In this document: positions 26,112 through 38,655 of the stretch, in pieces
How the letters are laid out: each line of letters starts with the position of its first letter
Numbering within the stretch: the stretch's first letter is position 1
Program-made: the position numbers and the translations under genes
Source: Thalassotalea psychrophila
GTDB lineage: Bacteria > Pseudomonadota > Gammaproteobacteria > Enterobacterales > Alteromonadaceae
Reading direction: 5' to 3'
DNA length: 64,000 nucleotides
Assembly: GCF_031583595.1 (NCBI RefSeq)
Contig: NZ_CP134145.1
Span: forward strand, 3,038,001 to 3,102,000
The notes under the pieces: generated by a model
Databases searched by the model: none
Told to the model about the DNA's origin: nothing
The model's input: only the letters and a program-made list of their open reading frames with translations

Positions 26112-26749
26112 TGAATGACTTAACTTCTAATGAAGTGACAAGTGAACAAGCTGATGCAGTGATCATTGATACCGGCTGTGCCAACATTAGCTCGTTAAAA
26201 TTTGCTTTACAGCGTTTGGGATATCAAATTTTAGTGTCAAAAGAATGTGTCGATATTAAAAATGCTAAAAAAGTATTCTTACCTGGAGTTGGCTCAGCTG
26301 AATATGCCATGGCGGGCATTATTGAACGTGACTTATTTACTGTTATAACCGGGCTAAAGCAACCTGTTCTTGGCATATGTCTTGGCATGCAATTAATGAC
26401 TAAGCATTCCGTAGAGAATAATATTGATACCCCCTGTTTAGCTGTTATTGATTCGCAAATTGGAAAAATTAATGCCGCTGAAAACATCAGATTACCGCAT
26501 ATGGGGTGGAATACTTTAACCAATATTAGTCCTTCACCTTTGTTTTCTGATATTAACGAGCAAGACTATTTTTATTTTGTACATACATATTGCGCCCCTG
26601 TTTCACGCCACTCTTTAGCATTGTGCGATTATGGTCAAAGCTTTAGTGCAAGCTTACAACAAGATAACTACTACGGCGTACAATTTCACCCTGAACGTTC
26701 AGGTAAATCTGGTGCGAAAATATTGAAAAATTTTATGGAGCTATGCTGA
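26111..26749 (+). CDS. hisH: Imidazole glycerol phosphate synthase, glutaminase subunit HisH
   Basis: HisH releases ammonia from glutamine and feeds it to HisF. The class I amidotransferase triad is visible: Cys90 in GICLGMQL, His193 and Glu195 in QFHPERSGKSG. The protein has 212 residues, with about 12 extra residues before the usual VIIDTGCANISS start. ATG overlaps the hisB stop by one base, which fixes coupling. Confidence 0.96.
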   Translation: MNDLTSNEVTSEQADAVIIDTGCANISSLKFALQRLGYQILVSKECVDIKNAKKVFLPGVGSAEYAMAGIIERDLFTVITGLKQPVLGICLGMQLMTKHSVENNIDTPCLAVIDSQIGKINAAENIRLPHMGWNTLTNISPSPLFSDINEQDYFYFVHTYCAPVSRHSLALCDYGQSFSASLQQDNYYGVQFHPERSGKSGAKILKNFMELC

Positions 26750-27486
26750 TGATCATTCCAGCTATTGATTTAATTGATGGAAAAACCGTGCGTTTATACC
26801 AAGGCGATTACCAGCAAAAAACAAACTATGAACAAACACCAGAGCAGCTTGTAGAAAGCTATTATCAACAAGGTGCGAAAATTTTACACTTGGTTGATTT
26901 AGACGGAGCTAAAGATAGCAGCAAGCGCCAAACAAAACGATTACAAGAAATTATAAGTGTTGCCAAAATGCCAGTACAAGTTGGTGGTGGTGTTCGCTGC
27001 CAACAAGATGTTGATGATTTATTAGCATTAGGCGCAAGTAAGGTAGTTATTGGTTCATTAGCCATTAAACAGCCAGAACTGGTGAAGTCTTGGTTTACTA
27101 TTTATGGCAAAGATAAAATAGTATTAGCGTTAGACGTACAAATAAATGAGCAAGGCGATAAATTACTTCCTACTCACGGCTGGATTGAAAAAAGTAATAC
27201 CACCTTAGAACAACTGCTAGATTTTTACGGTGAAGAAAACGTAAGCCAAGTACTTTGTACCGACATTTCTAAAGACGGTACTCTAACAGGCTCTAATGTG
27301 GAACTTTATCAACAATTGAAATTACAATATCCAAATGTATTTTGGCAGGCCTCTGGCGGCATTGGCAGTTTAGATGATATCGAAAATGTAGCAGCATCTG
27401 GTGCCGATGGTATAATTTTAGGCCGAGCATTGCTTGAAGGTAAATTCACTGTGGCGGAGGCTATCACATGCTGGCAAAACGTATAA
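26749..27486 (+). CDS. hisA: Phosphoribosylformimino-5-aminoimidazole carboxamide ribotide isomerase HisA
   Basis: This 245-residue TIM barrel isomerises ProFAR to PRFAR. The ATG at 26749 overlaps the hisH TGA as ATGA and lies eight bases after GGAG; a start two codons earlier is too close to that site. The catalytic Asp is in [14 protein letters not shown] (Asp8), and the second in [14 protein letters not shown]. Barrel phosphate loops QVGGGVR and QASGGIGS are present. Confidence 0.96.
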   Translation: MIIPAIDLIDGKTVRLYQGDYQQKTNYEQTPEQLVESYYQQGAKILHLVDLDGAKDSSKRQTKRLQEIISVAKMPVQVGGGVRCQQDVDDLLALGASKVVIGSLAIKQPELVKSWFTIYGKDKIVLALDVQINEQGDKLLPTHGWIEKSNTTLEQLLDFYGEENVSQVLCTDISKDGTLTGSNVELYQQLKLQYPNVFWQASGGIGSLDDIENVAASGADGIILGRALLEGKFTVAEAITCWQNV

Positions 27487-28241
27487 TACCTTGTCTTGAT
27501 GTTCGTGACGGTGTTGTTGTAAAAGGGGTAAAGTTTAGAGATCACGAAATTATTGGTGATATCGTTCCTCTTGCTAAACGCTATGCTGAAGAAGGTGCCG
27601 ATGAATTGGTATTTTATGATATCACCGCAAGTTCAGATGGACGTGTAGTAGATAAAAGTTGGGTTGAACGTATTGCTGAAGTTATCGACATACCATTTTG
27701 TGTTGCTGGTGGTATTAAAACAGAAGCCGAAGCACAAAAAATGCTATTAATGGGCGCTGATAAAATATCTATCAATTCTCCTGCGTTGTCTGATCCTAAC
27801 TTAATTTCTCGCTTAGCTCGTCAATTTGGGCAACAGTGTGTTGTAGTTGGTATTGACTCGTACTTTGATGAAGAAACCGGTCAATATCACGTTTATCAAT
27901 TTACTGGCGATGAAAGTAAATCGGCTAAAACAGTATGGCAAACAAAAGATTGGGTAGAAGAAATTCAGAGTCGAGGCGCAGGTGAAATCGTCCTAAATGT
28001 AATGAACCAAGACGGCGTACGCCAAGGCTATGATATTGAACAGTTATCAATGATCAGAGATGTATGTAATATCCCTTTAATCGCCTCTGGCGGTGCAGGT
28101 ACTATGCAACACTTTAAAGACGCATTTGAGCAAGCCGATGTTGATGGTGCATTAGCTGCCAGTGTCTTTCATAAAGGCATTATCGATATTCAAGATTTAA
28201 AGCACTATTTAAAAACAGAAAACATTTCTGTACGTGTATAA
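27468..28241 (+). CDS. hisF: Imidazole glycerol phosphate synthase, cyclase subunit HisF
   Basis: The 257-residue TIM barrel makes imidazole glycerol phosphate and AICAR with ammonia from HisH. Asp11 in [16 protein letters not shown] and the Asp in [12 protein letters not shown] are the catalytic pair; CVAGGIKT and IASGGAGT bind phosphate. Its start overlaps hisA by 19 bases. The by-product AICAR links this operon to purine synthesis. Confidence 0.97.
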   Translation: MLAKRIIPCLDVRDGVVVKGVKFRDHEIIGDIVPLAKRYAEEGADELVFYDITASSDGRVVDKSWVERIAEVIDIPFCVAGGIKTEAEAQKMLLMGADKISINSPALSDPNLISRLARQFGQQCVVVGIDSYFDEETGQYHVYQFTGDESKSAKTVWQTKDWVEEIQSRGAGEIVLNVMNQDGVRQGYDIEQLSMIRDVCNIPLIASGGAGTMQHFKDAFEQADVDGALAASVFHKGIIDIQDLKHYLKTENISVRV

Positions 28242-28294
28242 ATGATAAAATATCCGTTTATAAATGGATTAACAAAATTCAAGAAGAGAAGAAA

Positions 28295-28912
28295 ATGATT
28301 GTATCTGCCGAAAACATTAACAACCTTGCTTGGGATAAAATGGACAATTTGATCCCTGCGATTATCCAACACGCCGATACTGGCGCAGTACTTATGCAAG
28401 GCTATATGAATCAAGAAGCACTAAGCGAAACACTAAGTAGTGGTAAAGCCACTTTTTTTTCTCGCTCTAAACAACGCTTATGGCAAAAGGGCGAAAGCTC
28501 AAAGAATTTCTTGCTTGTACAAAGTGTTTTAACTGACTGCGACCAAGATAGTTTACTAATTAGCTGTCGCCCAGATGGACCTACCTGCCATTTAGGTACA
28601 GAGTCTTGTTTCAGCGAAGAAGCTTTTAATCAAAAGAACTTTTTAGGCTATTTAGAACATGTTATTGATACACGAAAAAATGATAAACCAGAAGACAGTT
28701 ACACTGCGCATCTGCTATCTCGCGGTACAGCTCGTGTTGCTCAGAAAGTTGGTGAAGAAGGTGTTGAAGTAGCTCTTGCGGCAGCAACAAATCAAAAAGA
28801 AGAGTTTATTGGTGAGTGTGCTGACTTGTTTTATCATACCCTTGTACTTTTAGCCGATCAAAATGTAGATTTATCTCAAGTGATGTCTGTATTACAATCT
28901 AGGCATAAATAA
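28295..28912 (+). CDS. hisI: Bifunctional phosphoribosyl-AMP cyclohydrolase / phosphoribosyl-ATP pyrophosphatase HisIE
   Basis: This 205-residue fusion does steps two and three of the pathway. The N-terminal cyclohydrolase (to about 115) has QGYMNQEAL, FFSRSKQRLWQKGE and metal-binding cysteines in CDQDSLLISCRPDGPTCH. The C-terminal pyrophosphatase (about 115-205) has RVAQKVGEEGVEVALAA and a metal-binding EFIGECADLFYH. AAGAGAAG precedes ATG by a few bases. It is the last his gene. Confidence 0.96.
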   Translation: MIVSAENINNLAWDKMDNLIPAIIQHADTGAVLMQGYMNQEALSETLSSGKATFFSRSKQRLWQKGESSKNFLLVQSVLTDCDQDSLLISCRPDGPTCHLGTESCFSEEAFNQKNFLGYLEHVIDTRKNDKPEDSYTAHLLSRGTARVAQKVGEEGVEVALAAATNQKEEFIGECADLFYHTLVLLADQNVDLSQVMSVLQSRHK

Positions 28913-28937
28913 TATAAAACTATAAGAGTTAAAATCT

Positions 28938-29405
28938 ATGAGTGTTAACGTTACTTGGAAAGCGAAAACATTTGCACAGCTAAACACCACTGAACTTTAC
29001 GATGCATTGAAATTAAGAGTAGATGTATTTGTGGTAGAGCAAACATGTTACTACCCTGATCTAGATGATTGTGATCGCGTAGATGGCACTATTCATCTAC
29101 TGGGCTACGATGAAGAGCAATTGGTAGCATACTTACGTTTACTGCCTAAAGGAGTTACTTATCCCGACTATCCAAGCATAGGGCGTGTAGCAACTAGAGC
29201 TGATTATCGTGGTAAAGGCATAGGTCACCCTTTAATGAATAAAGCATTAGAGATATGTACTCGAACCTGGCCAGGTGAAGATGTAAAAATTTCAGCACAA
29301 GAACATCTTGAAAAATTTTATATTCAACATAACTTTAAGCGGGTTTCAGATATGTATTTAGAAGATGATATCCCGCATATTGCAATGCTTAAAACTTGTA
29401 CCTAG
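28938..29405 (+). CDS. elaA: ElaA-like GNAT N-acetyltransferase
   Basis: This 155-residue GNAT protein has the ElaA-type start WKAKTFAQLNTTELYDALKL, VFVVEQTCYYPDLDDCD, and the acetyl-CoA loop GRVATRADYRGKGIGHPLM (about 84-102). The Tyr-Pro-Asp-x-Asp motif is typical of ElaA, whose substrate is unknown. It lies 25 bases after hisI and may be read through from the his operon, but nothing suggests a role in histidine synthesis. Confidence 0.85.
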   Translation: MSVNVTWKAKTFAQLNTTELYDALKLRVDVFVVEQTCYYPDLDDCDRVDGTIHLLGYDEEQLVAYLRLLPKGVTYPDYPSIGRVATRADYRGKGIGHPLMNKALEICTRTWPGEDVKISAQEHLEKFYIQHNFKRVSDMYLEDDIPHIAMLKTCT

Positions 29406-29419
29406 AAAGCTCAGAACTT

Positions 29420-30025
29420 TCAATTATTGCCAAAATCAATTCTAACTGAAAGGTATTCCTGATGAACAGTTTTACCTTTTTCCAGTTTTGCCTTATATTT
29501 CCAATGCTGCAAAGCATCAATCGCAGCCTGATCAAAAATAACTTTCGGATCTGAGTCTATAATGGCAATGTTTTCAACTTTCCCAAAGCGGTTAATACTA
29601 AAACTTAACTTTACCCATCCCTTTATTTTTTCTCTTGCTGCCGCAAGAGGATATCTTGGTAACGATCGATATATAGGAATCGCATCAGAGTCTTTAATAA
29701 TGCCTACAGTAAACTCTTGATCAGCCAAATTACTGTCTATTTCTATATTTGGTAAGTCAACCTTACTCGGAACTATAGTCTGATTAGATTCAAGCTCAGT
29801 CATTTTTATGTGACCTGAGGGTTTAGCTTTGGGCTCAGGAGGAGGATCTAATATGCGATGCCTTCGAGCTACTTTGGTTTCTTTAGGTAAACTAATAATT
29901 TTGATAATTGGAGATTCATCAACGGATTCCAAATAGACGTCTTCAGTAGCAACAAGAGATGCCATCAATGCAAACAATGCAAAGGAGATCAATCCTCCTA
30001 ATATTATTGGAATAATAAATTTCAA
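29420..30025 (-). CDS. TonB-family energy transducer
   Basis: The 201-residue protein has one N-terminal membrane helix (about 3-25), a short proline- and lysine-rich periplasmic spacer (PPPEPKAKP at about 61-69) and a C-terminal TonB domain (about 115-200) with YPLAAAREKIKGWVKLSF and AAIDALQHWKYKA. TonB proteins pass proton-motive energy from ExbB/ExbD to outer-membrane receptors. No exbB, exbD or receptor is adjacent, so its partner is unknown. The short spacer resembles TonB2-type proteins of marine bacteria. It converges with elaA. Confidence 0.85.
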   Translation of the reverse strand: MKFIIPIILGGLISFALFALMASLVATEDVYLESVDESPIIKIISLPKETKVARRHRILDPPPEPKAKPSGHIKMTELESNQTIVPSKVDLPNIEIDSNLADQEFTVGIIKDSDAIPIYRSLPRYPLAAAREKIKGWVKLSFSINRFGKVENIAIIDSDPKVIFDQAAIDALQHWKYKAKLEKGKTVHQEYLSVRIDFGNN

Positions 30026-30220
30026 TAGTTTTCCTATATTTAATTCAAAATAGTCCTTTATCTGTATAACGTACCAATTAAAACCAAATCAGGTAATTGG
30101 TATAAGTATAGTCGTTGATTTTAAAGGTAAAAGTATTTTGGTTTATTTAATGGCAATAATTGTTTGCACTAGATATTTGCACTAGTATGGAGATTACACT
30201 TACTACAGGATAAAAACAAA

Positions 30221-30613
30221 ATGGCTCCACCTCTTTTACTTACTGGCTTTTATGCTTCAATTTTAGCTGTGTTATATATTGCTTTAACGTTTAAAGTAAT
30301 TGGTTTACGCAAAAAGCACTTAATCGGGATTGGCGATGGTGAAAACGCAGAACTAGCTAAAGCAATTCGCGTTCACGGTAATTTTTCAGAATATGTACCA
30401 ATCACTTTAATTTTATTTGCCGCGTTTGAACTAAATGGTGGCTCAGCACAAATGATTCACCTGTTAGGTGGCTTATTGGTAACGGCTCGTTTTTTACATG
30501 CAATTGGTTTGGGCAAAAGCATAGGAACTTCTTGGCAACGTTTTGTTGGTATGATAGCAACGTTTCTAACTATGCTTATTTTAGCAGTATGTAATATTTT
30601 GGCTATGTTTTAA
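30221..30613 (+). CDS. MAPEG-family membrane protein
   Basis: The 130 residues form four membrane helices, with the family features VIGLRKKHLIGIGDGENAEL, AIRVHGNFSEYVP (about 48-60) and ARFLHAIGLG. MAPEG includes eukaryotic microsomal glutathione transferases and many bacterial proteins such as YecN; the bacterial role is mostly unknown. It is a single gene following an AGGA-like ribosome site. Confidence 0.85.
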   Translation: MAPPLLLTGFYASILAVLYIALTFKVIGLRKKHLIGIGDGENAELAKAIRVHGNFSEYVPITLILFAAFELNGGSAQMIHLLGGLLVTARFLHAIGLGKSIGTSWQRFVGMIATFLTMLILAVCNILAMF

Positions 30614-30720
30614 AATAATAGATACGAGAAACTAGAGCGTTTATAAAGTGCTGCCCACTTTATAAACTTTGAGTAACGAAGAGCAAAAACGAATAATATC
30701 CTGATCACTATTCGCGTCAG

Positions 30721-30825
30721 GAGGTTCCACATCTCGCTAGTGCTCGTGATGGAATGACGGTGTTAATTGTTTCAAGAAAATATATACCGTCATCCCGGAA
30801 GAGCTTTAGCGATGTCCGGGACCTC
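30721..30825. repeat. 105-base imperfect inverted repeat
   Basis: Arms of about 40 bases at 30721-30761 and 30786-30825 are imperfect complements: the outer end GAGGT pairs with ACCTC and the inner end ATGACGGT with ACCGTCAT. The right arm reads CGTCATCCCGGAAGAG and GATGTCCGGGAC, a style of dispersed intergenic repeat seen in many bacteria. A 100-codon reading across this region is not a gene. Confidence 0.6.
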
Positions 30826-30897
30826 ATACGGTTGAAGCGTGCCTGAATTGGATACGCACGGTTATGCCTACAAAGAAGTACTAGCACATGGATGTGC

Positions 30898-30930
30898 GTA
30901 GGTAGAATAACGCAGGAGCAATTATCGAGG
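30898..30930. repeat. 33-base repeat, left copy beside the rRNA operon
   Basis: GTAGGTAGAATAACGCAGGA followed by GCAATTATCGAGG recurs at 37731-37763 in the opposite direction with only two differences. The two copies enclose the whole rRNA operon and gmhB. Confidence 0.6.
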
Positions 30931-30951
30931 TCACGCCAGGCTCCTAAGACG

Positions 30952-30985
30952 AAAAAAGGCCCTTCGCGTAAGCGAAGGGCCTTTT
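30952..30985 (-). terminator. Terminator of the rRNA operon
   Basis: AAAGGCCCTTCGC pairs with GCGAAGGGCCTTT around GTAA, and read on the minus strand a run of T follows. It begins about ten bases past the 3' end of 5S rRNA. The strong GC stem with flanking A and T tracts could work in both directions. Confidence 0.92.
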
Positions 30986-30994
30986 CTAAATTGG

Positions 30995-31112
30995 AAGCCT
31001 GGCGATGACCTACTCTCACATGGGAACTCCCACACTACCATCGGCGCAACTGCGTTTCACTTCTGAGTTCGGCATGGGATCAGGTGGGGCCACAGTGCTA
31101 TTGTCGCCAGAC
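30995..31112 (-). rRNA. rrf: 5S ribosomal RNA
   Basis: Read on the minus strand, the sequence starts near TCTGGCGACAATAGC and ends near ATCGCCAGGCTT, so the ends pair. The conserved internal block ATGCCGAACTCAGAAGTG is present. The length of about 118 bases is normal. Ends are estimated to within a few bases. Confidence 0.93.
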
Positions 31113-31276
31113 AAAAACTGTTGGTTCTTACGAACCTGTTATTCGACGTATCGAATAACGAATTTGGAAAAATCGATATTAAACCAGTGTCTCAAGTATT
31201 CTTTGTAATGCGTGAATCTCTTTAAAAGAGTATCAGACCATACAATCTCTCAAAGCAAAACTGCTTGGGTGTTGTA

Positions 31277-34168
<2,892 letters not shown>

Positions 34169-34470
34169 TACAACCCCAAAAAGTCTTGCAACTTCAAGAA
34201 TGCTCGGAGACTAATCCGAACTAAGTTATAGGTCTGACATTTTCACGCATTCAATAAGAATGTTGGCAACCTACGTTGCCAAACCCACAGTAAACTGTGA
34301 GCCTTGAGTAAGAACTAATTACATAACGATAAGATATGTAATTAATAATTTGAGTTGTTGTATAAAACAACTCAGTGATAAACAACAAGTTGTTTATCGT
34401 GATGATTTGCTGACGTTATAGATTGGAGATCTACAACACAAATCATCGGGTTTAATATCAGCTTTCCAAA

Positions 34471-34483
34471 TTGTTAAAGAGTT
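34471..34483 (-). promoter_or_regulatory. BoxA-like antitermination site before 23S
   Basis: Minus-strand AACTCTTTAACAA matches the rRNA BoxA sequence, bound by NusB/NusE to protect rRNA transcripts from early termination. It lies in the 424-base spacer between tRNA-Ala and 23S, which otherwise holds only AT-rich processing sequence. Confidence 0.6.
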
Positions 34484-34592
34484 AATCAACACACGCATTC
34501 GGTGCAGATTTTGGTTAAAAACCAAACTTAACGCATCATCCTTTATCATAAAGGGGATGTTTTAAGTTTGGCTTCTTACGTTAAGAAGAAAA

Positions 34593-34668
34593 TGGTGGAG
34601 CTAAGCAGGATCGAACTGCTGACCTCCTGCGTGCAAGGCAGGCGCTCTCCCAGCTGAGCTATAGCCCC
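34593..34668 (-). tRNA. tRNA-Ala (anticodon TGC)
   Basis: The minus strand reads GGGGCTATAGCTCAGCTGGG at the 5' end, an anticodon loop TTGCACG and a T loop GGTTCGATC-like segment (read as AGTTCGATCCTGCT), ending in an encoded CCA. The 76-base length is normal. It is the second spacer tRNA, between 16S and 23S. Confidence 0.96.
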
Positions 34669-34769
34669 ATTGTGTTACCAATGGTATTTAACTCTTTTTA
34701 GAAGGCATTTTATGACGCCGTGTAGTTCACCTACACAAGTCATGAAATAACGCACTAAAAACGTTAAAT

Positions 34770-34846
<77 letters not shown>

Positions 34847-34965
34847 ATCATGATGGGTCTGCAACCTAAGTTACGACCTATTTTCTTCATCTTTCGTTAT
34901 CATACAATTTGTGTGAACACTCGCGAAACTAACAAGTTAGCTTCCATTAAGTTGTCTACTTAAGG

Positions 34966-36509
<1,544 letters not shown>

Positions 36510-36738
36510 AAAAAGTTGTTACATTTGAAACAAGACAAGCTTGTTTCTACTCAATGAATTCTGAATGTTTCGTCTAACCAGAAGCTGGTTAAACTAAAAC
36601 GTACTAATTAACTTCATCGCTAAATAAAGATAATTAATTTGTTTGTGTGTTCATCATCATTAAGTGATTTCGATACCGAGGTATCTATGTTGTAAATCAA
36701 TCTTAATGTGAGTGCCCACACAAATTGCATGATAACTA

Positions 36739-36752
36739 ATTGTTAAAGAACC
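36739..36752 (-). promoter_or_regulatory. BoxA-like antitermination site in the 16S leader
   Basis: Minus-strand GGTTCTTTAACAAT resembles BoxA and lies in the leader between P2 and 16S, where rRNA antitermination complexes normally assemble. The remainder of this leader is AT-rich. Confidence 0.5.
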
Positions 36753-36838
36753 GTTCTTATTAGAACGAAGAGCTAATCGCATTCGTTAGTCTCTTTAACT
36801 CCAGGTCGGTAGTACCGTTTGCCCGAAGCAGGATGCGC

Positions 36839-36866
36839 ATTATAAGCATCCTAGTTTTAATGTCAA
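36839..36866 (-). promoter_or_regulatory. rRNA operon promoter P2 (proximal)
   Basis: On the minus strand a perfect TTGACA (36861-36866) and a perfect TATAAT (36839-36844) are 16 bases apart, followed by a GCGC discriminator. This is the classical growth-rate- and ppGpp-regulated rRNA promoter form. Confidence 0.92.
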
Positions 36867-36996
36867 CGATTTTTTTAAGTTTTTGCTATTATTTCTAAAA
36901 GCTATTTTAAAACGTTTCATTGGCTATTAAGTTCACCTATTGGATTACTTAACTTATTAAAACACCTTCTTGGGTTGCCCCGAAGAAGAGATGCGC

Positions 36997-37024
36997 ATTT
37001 TAGTGATTTTTTCGATAAGGTCAA
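36997..37024 (-). promoter_or_regulatory. rRNA operon promoter P1 (distal)
   Basis: On the minus strand TTGACC (37019-37024) and TAAAAT (36997-37002) are 16 bases apart and again followed by GCGCATC and a CTTCGGG segment. It repeats the pattern of P2 about 158 bases upstream, giving the tandem P1-P2 layout common for rRNA operons. Confidence 0.8.
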
Positions 37025-37056
37025 CACCTTTATTAAATTAATTTAATAAAGGTGTT
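37023..37056. repeat. Perfect 34-base palindrome between gmhB and rRNA P1
   Basis: AACACCTTTATTAAATT is followed directly by its exact complement. The right-hand neighbour ATTTGTACGTT (37059-37080) is also palindromic. Read from gmhB there is no T-run after the stem, so it is only a weak terminator candidate. It touches the P1 -35 box. Confidence 0.55.
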
Positions 37057-37080
37057 TATTTGTACGTTTAACGTACAAAT

Positions 37081-37617
37081 TTAGTCGATATGGTTAATTG
37101 CTGAGCAAACACTATCAATTCGATGGGCAGTAATAGAGCCATCATCCGAGTATTTACCACTTACTAAGATGCGATTATGCACGCCTGCATTTTCAGCGGC
37201 CTTAATATCTGACACTTTATCGCCAATGAAGATACTCTGTTTCAGATCTATATTATGTTTTTCTGCAGCTTTAAAGATCATTCCTGGCTCAGGTTTTCGA
37301 CATTTACATGCTACTTTATAGGCATCAAGACCTTTTGTTGGGTGATGGGGGCAAAAGAACACATCTGTAATAATGATTCTTTCTTTCAAAAATTCTTTTT
37401 TCATCCAACTACTTAGGGTCAAAAATTGCTGTTCTGAATATTTTCCTCGACCAATACCTGATTGATTTGTGATCACGATTAGCTGTAAACCAAGTTCCTG
37501 GGCATGACGACAAACATCGAATATACCATCGACAAATTCAAACTCATCGGGTTTATAAACGTAGCCGTGATCAACATTAATAATGCCGTCCCTATCAAGA
37601 AATAATGCTCTATTCAT
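37081..37617 (-). CDS. gmhB: D-glycero-beta-D-manno-heptose 1,7-bisphosphate 7-phosphatase GmhB
   Basis: GmhB removes a phosphate during synthesis of ADP-heptose for the lipopolysaccharide inner core. The 178-residue HAD enzyme has LFLDRDGIINVDHGYV with Asp8 and Asp10, ITNQSGIGRG, the zinc loop CPHHP with CKCRKPEPGM, and FIGDKVSDIKAAENAG. It is related to the HisB N-terminal phosphatase but lacks the dehydratase. It lies upstream of and in the same direction as the rRNA operon, though that operon has its own promoters. Confidence 0.92.
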   Translation of the reverse strand: MNRALFLDRDGIINVDHGYVYKPDEFEFVDGIFDVCRHAQELGLQLIVITNQSGIGRGKYSEQQFLTLSSWMKKEFLKERIIITDVFFCPHHPTKGLDAYKVACKCRKPEPGMIFKAAEKHNIDLKQSIFIGDKVSDIKAAENAGVHNRILVSGKYSDDGSITAHRIDSVCSAINHID

Positions 37618-37730
37618 TTATTACTCTTTATTTTCTTAATTATGATATCTAATACTTAGCACTTATTATAAGCAACCACTCACAAAAGACATCCTGTCTG
37701 TCGAGTACAAGCACATCTACGGCAATTGTT

Positions 37731-37763
37731 CCTCGATAACTGCTCCTGCGTTATTCTATCTAC
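37731..37763. repeat. 33-base repeat, right copy beside the rRNA operon
   Basis: CCTCGATAACTGCTCCTGCG and the following TTATTCTATCTAC are the complement of 30898-30930 with two differences. Weaker similarity continues on one side (GTAC, CTAGTGCTTG against CTAGCAC). It lies in the 247-base gap between gmhB and the valine cluster. Confidence 0.6.
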
Positions 37764-37819
37764 GTACGTCCTGTACTAGTGCTTGCCTAATATATAACGT
37801 TCATGTGAAAAATGTGCAA

Positions 37820-37849
37820 AAAAAAACGAGCAGAGCTCGTTTTTTTTTT
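37820..37849 (-). terminator. Terminator of the valine catabolic cluster
   Basis: ACGAG and CTCGT form a short stem around CAGAG (37826-37840), flanked by nine A on one side and about nine T on the other. It lies just past the last gene of the minus-strand cluster. Confidence 0.8.
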
Positions 37850-37864
37850 AAATGTCCAAGCAAT

Positions 37865-38626
37865 TTACATGCTTAAACCACCGTCACATTCTACAACACG
37901 ACCAGTAAAGAAGTCATTTTCAAAAATGTATTGTGCAGTATGAGCGATTTCTTCTGCTGTACCTAATCGGCCAACAGGTTTCATTTTTTCTAAACGCTCA
38001 CGCATTTCAGGTTTCATTGCGTCTGTCATAGCTGTTTTAATAACGCCTGGCGCAATCGCACCAACACGGATACCTTGACGACCAAGTTCGCGAGCCCATG
38101 TTACTGTCATAGCAACTACGCCAGCTTTCGCAGCAGCGTAGTTAGTTTGCCCCATGTTACCACCACGGGCAATTGACGACATATTAACAATAACACCTTC
38201 ACGGCCATGCTTTATCATTTGCACTGCGGCTTCACGACCACATAAAAATACACCGGTTAAATTCACATCAATAACAGATTGGAACTGTGCAAGTGACATC
38301 TTTTTAGTAACTTCGCCATCTTTAGCCTTAACAAACATACCATCGCGTAAAATGCCGGCATTGTTAACTAAGCCATCAATGCCATTAAAGTCACCAGCAA
38401 TTTGTTCAAACGTTTGTTCAATTTGTTCTTCATTCGTCACATTAGACAAATAATATTTCGCCGAGCTGCCAGCTTGTTCAACTAAACTAACTGTTTCGGC
38501 CAACATTTCTTCGCCTAAATCGATAAGCGCTAACTTAGCACCTTTTTTGGCAAATTCTACGGCCATTGTACGACCTAAACCTTGGCCGCCACCAGTGATT
38601 ACAATCACTTTATCTTGTAAATTCAT
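37865..38626 (-). CDS. SDR-family 3-hydroxyacyl-CoA dehydrogenase-like oxidoreductase (IvdG-like)
   Basis: The 253 residues are a classical short-chain dehydrogenase: the NAD(P) motif TGGGQGLG (11-18), NNAG (about 87-90), the catalytic Ser in NMSSIARGG, and the Tyr-Lys pair in YAAAKAG. FabG and 3-hydroxyacyl-CoA dehydrogenases share this plan. Its place at the end of a branched-chain acyl-CoA cluster fits the gene named ivdG in Shewanella, thought to act on a 2-methyl-3-hydroxyacyl-CoA in isoleucine breakdown. It is 29 bases after mmsB and followed by a terminator. Confidence 0.85.
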   Translation of the reverse strand: MNLQDKVIVITGGGQGLGRTMAVEFAKKGAKLALIDLGEEMLAETVSLVEQAGSSAKYYLSNVTNEEQIEQTFEQIAGDFNGIDGLVNNAGILRDGMFVKAKDGEVTKKMSLAQFQSVIDVNLTGVFLCGREAAVQMIKHGREGVIVNMSSIARGGNMGQTNYAAAKAGVVAMTVTWARELGRQGIRVGAIAPGVIKTAMTDAMKPEMRERLEKMKPVGRLGTAEEIAHTAQYIFENDFFTGRVVECDGGLSM

Positions 38627-38655
38627 TTTTGATCCTTAACTTCTAACCTTTAACT

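Noticed and set aside
26865..27545. Minus-strand frames inside hisA and hisF
   Set aside because: They are shadows of well-supported his genes on the plus strand.
30717..31019. 100-codon minus-strand frame near 5S rRNA
   Set aside because: It runs through an inverted repeat, the rRNA terminator and the end of 5S rRNA; composition is not protein-like.
37023..37056. Classical terminator of gmhB
   Set aside because: The stem is AT-rich and no T-run follows on the gmhB strand; kept as a palindrome of unknown role.
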